A stretch of DNA of 64,000 bases from Mycolicibacterium arabiense (lineage in GTDB: Bacteria; Actinomycetota; Actinomycetes; Mycobacteriales; Mycobacteriaceae). The notes below the pieces were generated by a model. That model made no database searches, was not told the origin of the DNA, and saw only the letters and a list, made by a program, of their open reading frames with translations. Location: contig NZ_AP022593.1 of the NCBI RefSeq assembly GCF_010731815.2, positions 4,464,001-4,528,000 of the forward strand, read 5' to 3'. How positions within the stretch are numbered: position 1 is the stretch's first letter; each line of letters starts with the position of its first letter. Made by a program: the position numbers and the translations under genes. Of the stretch, positions 46,465 to 55,768 are shown in pieces.

Positions 46465-47444
46465 GCGCGGACATCGCCTCGGCGGTCGAGCAGATCAAGG
46501 CCGCGGGTCGCAGCGAGCCCCGCGTCGGTCCGGATCCGGTCAACCAGCCGATGATTCGGCACTGGGTCGAAGCCATTGGCGACGACAACCCGATCTACGT
46601 CGACGACGAGGCAGCCCGTGCGGCCGGCCACCCGGGTGTCGTCGCGCCTCCCGCGATGATCCAGGTGTGGACAATGGCGGGCTTGCGTGGCCGGCGCTCC
46701 GACGACGACCCCCTGTCGAAGATGATGCAGCTGTTCGACGATGCCGGCTACGTCGGCGTCGTCGCGACCAACTGCGAACAGACCTACCACCGCTATCTGC
46801 GGCCGGGCGAAGAAGTCAGCATCAGCGCCGAACTGACCGACGTGATCGGCCCGAAGAACACCGCTCTGGGCGAGGGCTACTTCATCAACCAGAAGATGAC
46901 GTGGTCGACGGTCGTCGACGGGCACGAAGACGTAGTCGCCGAGATGGACTGGCGCATCATGAAGTTCAAGCCCAAGGAGTCCGAGGGGTCCTCGACGGAG
47001 ACCTTGGCGTCGGCGGTGCCCGACGACCTCGACGCGGACAACATGATGCGGCCGTCGTCGTCGAAGGACACCAAGTTCTTCTGGGACGGCGTCAACGCCC
47101 ACGAGCTGCGCATCCAGAAGCGTCCCGACGGCACCCTGGTGCACCCGCCGGTGCCCGCGCTGTGGCAGGACAAGGAACTACCCACCGACTACGTGGTGGC
47201 CTCGGGCAAGGGCACGGTGTTCAGCTTCGTCGTGCACCATGCGCCGAAGGTGCCCGGCCGCAAGCCGCCGTTCGTCATCGCCCTCGTCGAACTCGACGAA
47301 GGCGTTCGGATGCTCGGCGAACTCCGCAACGTAGACCCCGCCAGCGTCGAGATCGGAATGCCCGTGCGCGCAACGTACGTCGACTTCCCCGAGGGTGAGG
47401 TCGGCCCCGCCTGGACCCTGTATGCATGGGAGCCCGACGCGTGA
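46461..47444 (+). CDS. chsH2: ChsH2: MaoC-like hydratase subunit with C-terminal DUF35 domain
   Basis: With ChsH1 hydrates the C17-propenoyl sterol-CoA; its C-terminal DUF35 domain binds the aldolase Ltp2. The 327-residue protein has an N-terminal hot-dog domain (about 1-170: NQPMIRHWVEAIGDDNPIYV, HPGVVAPPAMIQVWTMAGL, EQTYHRYLRPGEEVSISAEL) and a DUF35 domain (about 190-327: FFWDGVNAHELRIQKRPDGT, GTVFSFVVHHAPKVPG, VGPAWTLYAWEP). The DUF35 part has no cysteines, so it lacks the usual zinc ribbon. GTG 46461 overlaps fadE29 (GTGA). Confidence 0.93.
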   Translation: MSADIASAVEQIKAAGRSEPRVGPDPVNQPMIRHWVEAIGDDNPIYVDDEAARAAGHPGVVAPPAMIQVWTMAGLRGRRSDDDPLSKMMQLFDDAGYVGVVATNCEQTYHRYLRPGEEVSISAELTDVIGPKNTALGEGYFINQKMTWSTVVDGHEDVVAEMDWRIMKFKPKESEGSSTETLASAVPDDLDADNMMRPSSSKDTKFFWDGVNAHELRIQKRPDGTLVHPPVPALWQDKELPTDYVVASGKGTVFSFVVHHAPKVPGRKPPFVIALVELDEGVRMLGELRNVDPASVEIGMPVRATYVDFPEGEVGPAWTLYAWEPDA

Positions 47445-47848
47445 CCGCCGTCAGTGATGTCGAGGTCGGCACCAAGCTTCCCGAGCTGAAGTTGTACGGC
47501 GACCCGACGTTCATCGTGTCGACCGCGATCGCGACGCGCGACTACCAGGACGTGCACCACGACCGCGACCTGGCGCAGGCGAAGGGGTCCAAGGACATCT
47601 TCGTCAACATCCTGACCGACACCGGTCTGGTGCAGCGCTTCATCACCGATTGGGCCGGTCCCAACGCGATCGTGAAGTCGATCGGCCTGCGTCTCGGCGT
47701 GCCCTGGTACGCCTACGACACGGTGACGTTCACCGGTGAGGTGACCGCGGTCGACGGCAGTCTGGTCACTCTGAAGATCAAGGGCAGCAACAGTCTTGGC
47801 GACCACGTGATCGCCAACGCCACACTCGAACTGGGGGAGAACGCCTGA
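47441..47848 (+). CDS. chsH1: ChsH1: MaoC-like hydratase catalytic subunit
   Basis: Catalytic hot-dog subunit of the ChsH1-ChsH2 side-chain enoyl-CoA hydratase. The 135-residue product has the hydratase motif RDYQDVHHDRDLAQ (Asp/His pair about residues 34-39), IFVNILTDTGLVQRFITDWA and VTLKIKGSNSLGDHVIANAT. GTG 47441 overlaps chsH2 by 4 nt and the stop overlaps ltp2 by one base, so all three are translationally chained. Confidence 0.93.
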   Translation: MTAVSDVEVGTKLPELKLYGDPTFIVSTAIATRDYQDVHHDRDLAQAKGSKDIFVNILTDTGLVQRFITDWAGPNAIVKSIGLRLGVPWYAYDTVTFTGEVTAVDGSLVTLKIKGSNSLGDHVIANATLELGENA

Positions 47849-49017
47849 TGCCGGGGCCACTGTCGGGCAAGGCCGCGATCGCGGGCATCGGTGCGACGGA
47901 CTTCTCGAAGGACTCCGGCCGTAGCGAGCTGCGCCTGGCCGCCGAGGCCGTGCTCGCCGCGCTGGACGACGCCGGGCTGACGCCCGCCGACGTCGACGGC
48001 ATGACGACGTTCACGATGGACTCCAACACCGAGGTGGCCGTCGCGCGTGCGACGGGCATCGGCGACCTCAAGTTCTTCTCGAAGATCCACCACGGTGGCG
48101 GCGCGGCGTGCGCGACGGTCCAGCAGGCCGCGATCGCGGTCGCCACCGGCGTGGCCGACTGCGTCGTGGCCTACCGCGCCTTCAACGAGCGGTCCGGGAT
48201 GCGGTTCGGCCAGGTGCAGATGCGGCTGGTCGAGAACGCCGACTCCACCGGAGTGGACAACTCGTTCTCCTACCCGCACGGCCTGTCGACGCCGGCTGCG
48301 CAGGTGGCGATGATCGCCAAGCGCTACATGCACCTGTCGGGCGCCACCAGCCGCGACTTCGGCGCCGTCTCGGTCGCCGATCGCAAGCACGCGGCGAACA
48401 ATCCGAAGGCGTACTTCTACGGCAAGCCCATCACCATCGAGGATCATCAGAACTCGCGGTGGATCGCCGAACCCCTGCGGTTGCTGGACTGCTGCCAGGA
48501 GACCGACGGTGGCGTCGCGCTGGTGATCGTGTCGGCGGAGCGCGCCAAAGACCTGAAGCAGCGGCCGGCCGTCATCGAAGCGGCCGCTCAGGGCGCCAGC
48601 CCGAATCAGTACTCGATGGTGAGCTACTACCGCCCCGAACTCGACGGCCTGCCCGAGATGGGCCTGGTCGGCAAGCAGTTGTGGTCGCAGTCCGGGCTGA
48701 AGCCGACCGACATCCAGACCGCGGTCCTCTACGACCACTTCACGCCGTTCACCCTGATCCAGTTGGAGGAACTTGGGTTCTGCGGCTGGGGTGAGGCCAA
48801 GGACTTCATCGCCGACGGCGCCATCGAGATCGGTGGGCGGCTGCCCATCAACACCCATGGCGGCCAGCTCGGCGAGGCCTACATCCACGGCATGAACGGC
48901 ATCGCCGAGGGCGTCCGCCAGCTGCGCGGCACCTCGGTCAACCCGGTACCCGACGTCGAGCACGTCCTGGTCACCGCGGGCACCGGTGTGCCCACCTCCG
49001 GCCTCATCCTCGGGTAA
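47848..49017 (+). CDS. ltp2: Side-chain aldolase Ltp2
   Basis: Thiolase-fold retro-aldolase that splits the hydroxylated C17 side-chain CoA into androstenedione-type ketone plus propionyl-CoA, in complex with the DUF35 domain of ChsH2. The 389-residue product has AIAGIGATDFSKDSGRSELR, MTTFTMDSNTEVAVARATGI, FSKIHHGGGAACATVQQAAI, YDHFTPFTLIQLEELGFCGW and NTHGGQLGEAYIHGMNG. It lacks the reactive-Cys motif of true thiolases, as expected for this family. Last gene of the igr operon; a strong hairpin follows. Confidence 0.95.
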   Translation: MPGPLSGKAAIAGIGATDFSKDSGRSELRLAAEAVLAALDDAGLTPADVDGMTTFTMDSNTEVAVARATGIGDLKFFSKIHHGGGAACATVQQAAIAVATGVADCVVAYRAFNERSGMRFGQVQMRLVENADSTGVDNSFSYPHGLSTPAAQVAMIAKRYMHLSGATSRDFGAVSVADRKHAANNPKAYFYGKPITIEDHQNSRWIAEPLRLLDCCQETDGGVALVIVSAERAKDLKQRPAVIEAAAQGASPNQYSMVSYYRPELDGLPEMGLVGKQLWSQSGLKPTDIQTAVLYDHFTPFTLIQLEELGFCGWGEAKDFIADGAIEIGGRLPINTHGGQLGEAYIHGMNGIAEGVRQLRGTSVNPVPDVEHVLVTAGTGVPTSGLILG

Positions 49018-49406
49018 ACCCCGCACGCACTTCCTTCCGCGAGCAGACGCGGGATCGCACTGAACCGACCTCGGTCGTGCGATTCCGCGTCTGCTCGTCG
49101 TCGTTGACGGGCTGACACGCGAGGCCAGGTGCGGCCGCAACGTACCCAGACGTACTTCGTGGTTTGCCTGACGCAGTCGTCAGCACGCGCTCGCGACGCC
49201 GCGAACTGCGCGAATCCATCCGTCGACGTACTGGTTGAGTCGTAGGTCACACTTCTTCGGATTCGCTACGCCAACACTAGCAACGTTTTGGCAATCACGT
49301 GTACGGTGACCAAGCCGGACCAGTTCTGCATGTCGACCCTGGTGAAAATGTATTTTGGCCCGGTGCAGCTAAGTAAATGTGCAACAGATTGCGAATTGAG
49401 CGAAGT
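49018..49406. other. 389-nt spacer between igr operon and polysaccharide locus
   Basis: No credible gene. The left part holds the 20-bp-stem hairpin (49041-49096). The right part (about 49260-49406) is clearly more AT-rich than its surroundings, with runs such as GTGAAAATGTATTTTGG, and presumably contains the promoter of the rightward polysaccharide operon. No specific operator was recognised. Confidence 0.6.
49041..49096. terminator. Strong hairpin downstream of ltp2 (20-bp stem, 16-nt loop)
   Basis: GAGCAGACGCGGGATCGCAC (49041-49060) pairs with GTGCGATTCCGCGTCTGCTC (49077-49096); 19 of 20 pairs are Watson-Crick and the exception is G-U. It starts 24 nt after the ltp2 stop. There is no U-tract, as usual for mycobacterial terminators. 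It may alternatively be a member of a dispersed palindromic repeat family. Confidence 0.7.
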
Positions 49407-50972
49407 ATGTCGGATGTGCCGTCGAGCCCCTCGGGGGAGTACGCAGCGGTACGTGCCGACGGCGACGGCTCTTCATCCGGGGAATCCGAGGGTTCGCTGC
49501 GCCGCAAGATCGGCCTCGTCGCGTCGGCATCTGCGCTGGCACTGGTCGTTGGCGAACTGGTCACGCTCGCGCAGGTCGTGGCGCTGGCCCGGCTGCTGAC
49601 ACCCGCCGAGGTGGGGATCTTCACGGCAGGCACCGTGCTGACGACGGCGCTGTTCGACTTCGTCGAAGGCGGGCTGCGCGCAGCGCTGGTACAGCGCGGA
49701 GGGCGCATCGACGACGCCGCGGAGACGGTGTTCCGCGCGACGCTGCTCAGCGGTGCAGTGCTGTGCGTCGGCGTACTCGCCATCGCCCCGGTGGTCAGCA
49801 TGGTGTTCGACGATCAGACCGTCGGCCTGGTCGCCGCCGCCACGTCCGGCACCCTGCTGCTCTTCGCCCTCACCAACGTGCCCGAGGCGATGCTGCAGCG
49901 GGACTTCAACGTCCGCAGGCGCATCATCGTCGGCCCGGCCGTATCGCTCACGTTCGCGACCGTGGCGGTCACGCTGGCCGCCTGCGGCTGGGGCGTGTGG
50001 AGCATGGTCGTCGGGTCCTACGCGTCGACGCTCGTCTGGGTCGTCGGCGTGTGGTGGATCAGTGGCTGGCGACCAGGTCGTGGCCGCTTCGACTTCACGC
50101 TGTGGCGCGAACTCGCCAAGTTCGGTTCACCGCTGGTGGCCTCGCAGGTGGGGTTCCGGGTCAAGGGCATCGCCGAAGCCGTCATCGTCGGCCGTTCCCT
50201 CGGCGCCGCCGAACTCGGCCAGTACCGCTATGCCCAGCGCATCGCCCAGATCCCGGAACGGATCATCGTCGACGTCGGCGCGGTGGCGCTGTTCCCCGCG
50301 TTCTCGCGGATCGCCCACGACGCCACCCGCATGCGATCGGGCTACCTGCGCGCACTGCAGTGGGCCATGATCGGCGGCGCGCCGCTGACCGCGATGATGA
50401 TCGTCCTCGGCGAACCCGCAGTGGTGGTCATCCTGGGCGAGCCGTGGCGGCATGCGGGCCACGCGGTGGCCGCGATGGCCGGACTGGGCATCGGCCGGGC
50501 CCTCGGCATCGTCGGCGAGGAGGCGATCAAGGGCGCGGGTCGCACCTCCCTGCTCAACTGGTGCACGGCAACCGAAGTCGGCGTCGGCATCGCGCTGGCC
50601 CTGGCGCTAGTGGGTCCGCTCGGACTCACCGGCGTCGCACTGGCCATCTCGATCACCACCATCCTGGTCGCGCTGATCGTCGCCAAGCTCGCCAAGCAGG
50701 TCGTCGACGTGCCCTACCGTTCCGTGGCCCGGGCCCTGCTGCCCTCGCTGCTCGCCGCCACGGCCGCCGCGCTCGTCACGGCCTATCTCGAACACGCCGT
50801 CGTACATGCCAATTCGACGACCGGTGCAGCAGCCATCGGGCTGCTCGCGCTCGACGTCCTGATCTTCTCGTCGGCCTACGTCGGAGCCCTGTGCCTGGTG
50901 GCGCCCAGCACGATGCGGCAGCTCGCCGGCGTCGGCATCGCCAAGGTCAAGCAGACGGTGGGACGCCCATGA
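49407..50972 (+). CDS. Polysaccharide flippase, Wzx/MOP superfamily
   Basis: Lipid-linked oligosaccharide flippase of the polysaccharide-transporter family. The 521 residues form about 12-14 hydrophobic segments after a 30-residue cytoplasmic, Ser/Gly/acidic N-terminus. Family traits are LAQVVALARLLTPAEVGIFT, NVPEAMLQRDFNVRRRIIVG, FGSPLVASQVGFRVKGIAEA and LGQYRYAQRIAQIPERIIVD. ATG 49407 is preferred over ATG 49377, though neither has a strong Shine-Dalgarno. First gene of the rightward operon; it would move the repeat unit to the outer face of the plasma membrane for the Wzy-like polymerase. Confidence 0.83.
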   Translation: MSDVPSSPSGEYAAVRADGDGSSSGESEGSLRRKIGLVASASALALVVGELVTLAQVVALARLLTPAEVGIFTAGTVLTTALFDFVEGGLRAALVQRGGRIDDAAETVFRATLLSGAVLCVGVLAIAPVVSMVFDDQTVGLVAAATSGTLLLFALTNVPEAMLQRDFNVRRRIIVGPAVSLTFATVAVTLAACGWGVWSMVVGSYASTLVWVVGVWWISGWRPGRGRFDFTLWRELAKFGSPLVASQVGFRVKGIAEAVIVGRSLGAAELGQYRYAQRIAQIPERIIVDVGAVALFPAFSRIAHDATRMRSGYLRALQWAMIGGAPLTAMMIVLGEPAVVVILGEPWRHAGHAVAAMAGLGIGRALGIVGEEAIKGAGRTSLLNWCTATEVGVGIALALALVGPLGLTGVALAISITTILVALIVAKLAKQVVDVPYRSVARALLPSLLAATAAALVTAYLEHAVVHANSTTGAAAIGLLALDVLIFSSAYVGALCLVAPSTMRQLAGVGIAKVKQTVGRP

Positions 50973-51012
50973 CCGCATCTCGAACCCCCGAACTTCAGCA
51001 CATGGAGGCGCA

Positions 51013-52440
51013 GTGAACCACGCTTGGAATCTCTACACCGACCGGATCCGTAGGCACCTCTGGCCGGTGCTCGCGCTCGGCCTGGCCGCCGCGATCGCGG
51101 GTTACGCGTTCGGCCTGTCCCAGCCCACGCACTACACCGGCTGGGCGACGCTCAGTACCGCGACGACCGATCGGGCCCCCGAGCAGGACGGCGTGCTGGC
51201 GTCGGGCTACGTCGACTACTTCAACAGCAGCGGCTACCAGAACAAGCTCAAGCGCACCGGCACCGTGCCCGCCGACGTGACGATGCACGCGCGGACGGCT
51301 GCGGCCAGCCCGATCATCTACGTGGAGGCGACGTCCGAGTCGCGCCCCTCGGCCGAGATCGCCGCTCCCGCAGCCGCGCAGATGTTCCGCGACGACATCA
51401 ACGCACAGCTGCAGGTGGCCAGGGACGAGACGATCGCCGCGGTCCGGAAGCCCTTCGACGACGCCCGTCAGGCCAACGGCGTGGCCTCGGGTGTGTCACT
51501 CGACCAGCTCCAGCAGCAGGTCAATCAGATCAACGCAGACAGCACCAACACCTTGAAGAGCATGCAGCTCGAGTCGGGGATGAGCGAGAGTTCGCCCAAC
51601 GCCTGGCCGGGTGCGCTGCTCGCGCTGATCGGCGGACTGCTGCTGGGCTGCCTCGTAGCCGTCGCGGCGGGCGCCGTCTCGCGTCGCACCCCCACGGCCG
51701 CCGAACTCGCGGCCAAGACCGGACTCGCCCCGATCGTCGAAGTGCCCGCGGCCAAGTCGGCGCGCAGCCGCGCCCTGCGGACCCACCGCGTCCAGCAGCT
51801 GGTCAACGCCGTCGGTCTGGCCGGACTACCCCAGCGTGCCGTCGTGACGTTGACGTCCACGGTCGCCACGGCCGAAATCGGGGACATGGCCCGCGAACTC
51901 GCCAGGGGTCGTGCCGCGCAGGGGCTGCGCACGGTGCTGGTGAACGCGGACCTGCACGCACCAGATGCGTTCGGGTTTGGCGAGGCGCTGCTGGACGAGA
52001 CGCTCGACCTCGACGCGATCCTGCGCACCACCGACACCCAGCTGAGCGAGATGTCGTCGGGGCGGGTGTCGGGTACGCCCTTCACCACCGTCACCGCGCC
52101 ACGCGTGGCCGCGCTACTGGCGCGGTTGACCGAGGAATTCGACTTCGTGGTCGTCGCGGCACCGCCCATCACCGATGCCGCGGAGTCCCAAATCCTCTGT
52201 GCGGCAGGCGACGGCGTATTGCTGGTCGTCGACGCGTCGAAGTCGCGTACGACCGACATCGCGGAAGCCTCGGCGCTGCTCACGTCGTTCGGCGCGCGAC
52301 TGATCGGATCGGTGCTCTCGGGAACGTCGCGGGCACGCGGCTTCACCGCCCGCGCAGGCAAGCCCGCTACCGCAGCGCCACGGGTGGACCAGCCGGTCGC
52401 GGGCCGCACCCCGGTGTACGCGGACGCCGCGGGCCAGTGA
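51013..52440 (+). CDS. Wzz-like chain-length determinant with degenerate BY-kinase-like domain
   Basis: Polysaccharide co-polymerase. The 475 residues have TM1 (about 15-35), a periplasmic part with a short coiled coil (SLDQLQQQVNQINADS), TM2 (about 195-220) and a cytoplasmic domain shaped like CpsD/Wzc-C. Nucleotide motifs are missing: the Walker A position reads TLTSTVATAEIGDMA with no GK(S/T), Walker A' reads VLVNADL (Asp to Asn) and Walker B VVVAAPP (Asp to Ala). No Tyr cluster ends the protein. GTG 51013 lies 40 nt after the flippase gene. Confidence 0.8.
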   Translation: MNHAWNLYTDRIRRHLWPVLALGLAAAIAGYAFGLSQPTHYTGWATLSTATTDRAPEQDGVLASGYVDYFNSSGYQNKLKRTGTVPADVTMHARTAAASPIIYVEATSESRPSAEIAAPAAAQMFRDDINAQLQVARDETIAAVRKPFDDARQANGVASGVSLDQLQQQVNQINADSTNTLKSMQLESGMSESSPNAWPGALLALIGGLLLGCLVAVAAGAVSRRTPTAAELAAKTGLAPIVEVPAAKSARSRALRTHRVQQLVNAVGLAGLPQRAVVTLTSTVATAEIGDMARELARGRAAQGLRTVLVNADLHAPDAFGFGEALLDETLDLDAILRTTDTQLSEMSSGRVSGTPFTTVTAPRVAALLARLTEEFDFVVVAAPPITDAAESQILCAAGDGVLLVVDASKSRTTDIAEASALLTSFGARLIGSVLSGTSRARGFTARAGKPATAAPRVDQPVAGRTPVYADAAGQ

Positions 52441-53507
52441 CGGTCCCCACGGCGCTGTGGGTGTCGACCAGCACCGAGACCAAGGGCGGTGTGTCGACGT
52501 TCGTCCGCAGCATGTTGACGACGCCGCTGCGTGAGCAGTGGGGGATCTCCCACGTCGCGAGCCACCGCGACGGCAGCGCAGCCGCCAAGGTCGTGCAGTT
52601 CCTCCTGGCACTGGTCCGATTCACCCACCGGATGGCGTGGCGCCGGCCGACGGTGGTGCACCTGCACGTGGCGTCACGGGGGAGCTTCTTCCGCAAGGCG
52701 ACGTTCGCGGGGATCGCGAGGGCCTTCGGCGTCCCGGTCGTGTCCCACGTGCACGGCGCGATGTTCGACGTGTTCTACGCAGGCTCACCGGCCGTGGTGC
52801 AATGGTTGGTCCGCGACATGCTCGCCCACTCCGCGGCCGTGGTCGCGTTGGGCGAGACGTGGGCGCAGCGGCTGCGTTCGATCGAACCGCGGGCGCGAGT
52901 CAGCGTCGTGCCCAACCCGATCCGCCCCGTCGGGGCTGCGGTGCAACCGGCTGCGGGCGAACCCGTGCGCGTGCTGTTCCTCGGCCGCATCGAGGACGAC
53001 AAGGGCGTGTTCACCCTCATCGAGGCATGGCGGACCATGACGGCGCGACTCGACGGTCGGACGTCGGCGCACCTCACCCTCGCCGGTGACGGCGAGGTGT
53101 CGCGGGCCCGCGATCTGGTCGCCGATCTCGGTCTGGAACCGTCGGTCGACGTCACCGGGTGGGTCGATCCGCGCCGGGTACCCGAGATGCTGCGGTCGTC
53201 ACAGGTGCTGGTCTTGGCCTCGCACTACGAGGGCCAACCGATGGCGGTGCTCGAGGCCATGGCCAACGGGTTGTGCGTCATCTCCAGCCCGGTGGGTGGC
53301 ATACCGGAGATGGTCGGTGACGACGCGGGCATCCTGGTGCCGCCCGGTGATGCCCGTCGCCTCGCCGAAGAGTTGTGCGACGTGGTCGAGAACCACCAGC
53401 GCAGAGCCGATCTCGGCAATGCGGCCTTGCGCCGGGTGCGTGACCGGTTCGACGTCGACGTGGCGTGGCGCGAGTTCGACGGCATCTACCGCGGTGCGCT
53501 CCGATGA
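52437..53507 (+). CDS. Glycosyltransferase, GT4 family
   Basis: Retaining, nucleotide-sugar-dependent glycosyltransferase of GT-B fold; sugar unknown. The 356-residue product has GGVSTFVRSM near the N-terminus, HLHVASRGSFFRKATF, VPNPIRPVG, FLGRIEDDKGVFTLIEAW and the donor-binding motif SHYEGQPMAVLEAMANGLCV followed by PVGGIPEMVGDDAGILVPPG. GTG 52437 overlaps the Wzz-like gene (GTGA). Cytoplasmic, adding a sugar to the lipid-linked repeat unit. Confidence 0.85.
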   Translation: MTVPTALWVSTSTETKGGVSTFVRSMLTTPLREQWGISHVASHRDGSAAAKVVQFLLALVRFTHRMAWRRPTVVHLHVASRGSFFRKATFAGIARAFGVPVVSHVHGAMFDVFYAGSPAVVQWLVRDMLAHSAAVVALGETWAQRLRSIEPRARVSVVPNPIRPVGAAVQPAAGEPVRVLFLGRIEDDKGVFTLIEAWRTMTARLDGRTSAHLTLAGDGEVSRARDLVADLGLEPSVDVTGWVDPRRVPEMLRSSQVLVLASHYEGQPMAVLEAMANGLCVISSPVGGIPEMVGDDAGILVPPGDARRLAEELCDVVENHQRRADLGNAALRRVRDRFDVDVAWREFDGIYRGALR

Positions 53508-55768
53508 CCGGACGGCCCCTGCGCGTGATGTACGTGGTGCCCGACCTCGGCCTCGGCGGAGCGGAGCGCCACGTCACGACGCTGATGCCCAACCTGGACC
53601 GCGCGCGCTTCGAACCGGCCGTCGTCTGCATCGGGGTCGAAGGGGAACTGTTCGCCGACCTCGGTGACGTCAGAGCCGTTGCGTTGCAGCGCAGCAAGCG
53701 CCAGGCATTCGGCGCGCTGCGGGACCTGATCCGCGAGATGCGTGCGTTCCGGCCCGACGTGGTCCTGCTGCGCGGCTACAACGCCGAGCTACTCGGCAGG
53801 GTCGCCGCCCGGGTCGCGGGCGTCCCGCACTGCGTGGTGTGGGTGCACAACCACTCCGACACCGAACCGCGCGGGGCGGTGCGTCGCATCGCCGACCGCG
53901 TCCTCGACCGGGGCACCACGGCCTACTTCGGGGTGGCCGAGGCCCAGCACGAATACCTGACCGACGACCTCGGGCACCCGGCCGACAAGATCCGGGTCAT
54001 TCACAACGGCGTCGAGCCGGCGGCCTACCGGTGCGACGACGACCGCCGTGCCGTCGCGGATTTGGGCATCGGCGATGGTGACCCGGTCGTGGGAATCGTG
54101 GCCGCGCTGCGACCCGAGAAGGATCACGCCAACTTCATGCGCGCGGCACGAAGTGTCGTCGACCACCTGCCCGAGGCGAAGTTCCTGATCGTCGGCGACG
54201 GCCCCATGCGCCCCGAGATCGAGTCGCTGCGCGACGAACTCGGCCTGGGCGACAACGTCGTGATGGCCGGCGCCCGCCACGACGTGCCAGACCTGCTCCG
54301 AGCGATGAACGTCGTGGTGCTCAGCTCCTTCAGCATCGAATGCTTCCCCATGGCGCTGCTCGAGGCGATGGCCGCGGGGCGCCCCGCAGTCTGCACCGAC
54401 GTCGGGGGCGTACGCGAGATGATCGACGAGGGCGTCACCGGCTACCTCGTCGCCCCACACGACCCCGGCGCACTGGCCCGGCGACTGCTCGACGTGCTGA
54501 CCGATGACGCGCTGGCACGCAGGATGGGTCGCGCGGCGCGCGCACGGGTCGAGGCGTCGTTCAGCCTGCGGGCCAGTGTCGCCAAGACCGAGGCGGTCCT
54601 CGACGAGTTGACCGCGGTGCGGCCGCCGCGGCCGGTCCGGCTGGCCGTGGTCATGGACCTGACTCACGTGGGCGGCGCCGAAGTGCTGCTGCTCGAATTG
54701 TTCCGCCGCTTCGACCCGCGGGCAGTGGTGCCGCGGCTCATCTGCCTGCGGGAAGCGGGCCCACTGGCCGACGACTTCCGCGCGGCGGGGTTCGACGTGG
54801 AAGTGCTGCACCGCACGGGCCGATTCGACGTGCGCACGCTGCCACGCCTCGTCCGGTCGCTGCGCGCCGACGCGACGGACGTCGTGCTGGTGAACCACCA
54901 TCACCGCGCTGCGCTCGCGCTCGGGCGCCTCGCCGCGCGCCTCACCCGGACCGCGAATGTCGTTGCCGCCCACGACATGGACCTCGCATCGGTGGGTGGC
55001 CGGGTACTACCGAGGTGGACGGTCGACACGCTCGCCTTCGCCGACGCCCTGATCTTGCTGTCGGAGAGTCAGCGCGACTATCTCCATCGCCGCGAGGGTG
55101 TCGGACGGTCGCGGCTGGCCACGACGCGCGAGGTCGTGATCGGAAACGGCATCGCGATGCCCGGGGTGCCGGCCGCCGCCGACCGGGCGCGCGCCCGCCT
55201 CCTGATCGGTGCGGTCGACGACGACTTCGTCGTGGGGATCGTCGCGCGGCTCAGCCCGCAGAAGGCCCACGAGGTGCTGTTCGCCGCCGTGGCCAAGGCG
55301 GCCTGCGAGGTACCCCGCATTCGCCTCGTCGTCGTCGGCGGCGGCGACCGCGAGGCCGAACTTCGCGCGCTGGCAGACGAACTCGGCATTCACGAGCGGA
55401 CCCGATTCCTCGGCGTCCGGCGTGACGTCGCCGATCTGCTCCCGGGCCTCGACGTCGCCTGCCTCTCCTCGGTGCACGAGGGCGTCCCCATCACGCTCAT
55501 CGAGGCGATGGCCGCCGCGCTGCCCGTGGTCGCCACCGACTGCGGCGCGGTCCGCGACCTGGTCGTCGACGGCGAGACGGGTTTCGTCGTCCCGGTCGGC
55601 GACGCCGACCAGCTCGCCGAGCGGCTGGTGCGCCTCGCCTGCGACGACGCGGCGCGTGTTCGGCTGGGCGCGCACGGCAGACAGCGGGCCGAGCGGCACC
55701 ACGACATTGGTTGCACGGCAGCCGGTTACGAAGACCTACTCCAACGATTGATTCGAGGAACACGATGA
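53504..55768 (+). CDS. Tandem GT4-GT4 glycosyltransferase
   Basis: A 754-residue protein with two complete GT4 modules. The first (about 1-385) has MYVVPDLGLGGAERHVTTLM, VIHNGVEPAAYR, SSFSIECFPMALLEAMAAGR and GVREMIDEGVTGYLV. The second (about 395-754) restarts with VVMDLTHVGGAEVLLLELFR and has EVVIGNGIAM, SVHEGVPITLIEAMAAALPV and GAVRDLVVDGETGFVV. Both donor-site Glu motifs are intact, so it may add two consecutive sugars. ATG 53504 overlaps the preceding GT gene (ATGA). Such fusions are known but uncommon in mycobacteria. Confidence 0.84.
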   Translation: MTGRPLRVMYVVPDLGLGGAERHVTTLMPNLDRARFEPAVVCIGVEGELFADLGDVRAVALQRSKRQAFGALRDLIREMRAFRPDVVLLRGYNAELLGRVAARVAGVPHCVVWVHNHSDTEPRGAVRRIADRVLDRGTTAYFGVAEAQHEYLTDDLGHPADKIRVIHNGVEPAAYRCDDDRRAVADLGIGDGDPVVGIVAALRPEKDHANFMRAARSVVDHLPEAKFLIVGDGPMRPEIESLRDELGLGDNVVMAGARHDVPDLLRAMNVVVLSSFSIECFPMALLEAMAAGRPAVCTDVGGVREMIDEGVTGYLVAPHDPGALARRLLDVLTDDALARRMGRAARARVEASFSLRASVAKTEAVLDELTAVRPPRPVRLAVVMDLTHVGGAEVLLLELFRRFDPRAVVPRLICLREAGPLADDFRAAGFDVEVLHRTGRFDVRTLPRLVRSLRADATDVVLVNHHHRAALALGRLAARLTRTANVVAAHDMDLASVGGRVLPRWTVDTLAFADALILLSESQRDYLHRREGVGRSRLATTREVVIGNGIAMPGVPAAADRARARLLIGAVDDDFVVGIVARLSPQKAHEVLFAAVAKAACEVPRIRLVVVGGGDREAELRALADELGIHERTRFLGVRRDVADLLPGLDVACLSSVHEGVPITLIEAMAAALPVVATDCGAVRDLVVDGETGFVVPVGDADQLAERLVRLACDDAARVRLGAHGRQRAERHHDIGCTAAGYEDLLQRLIRGTR

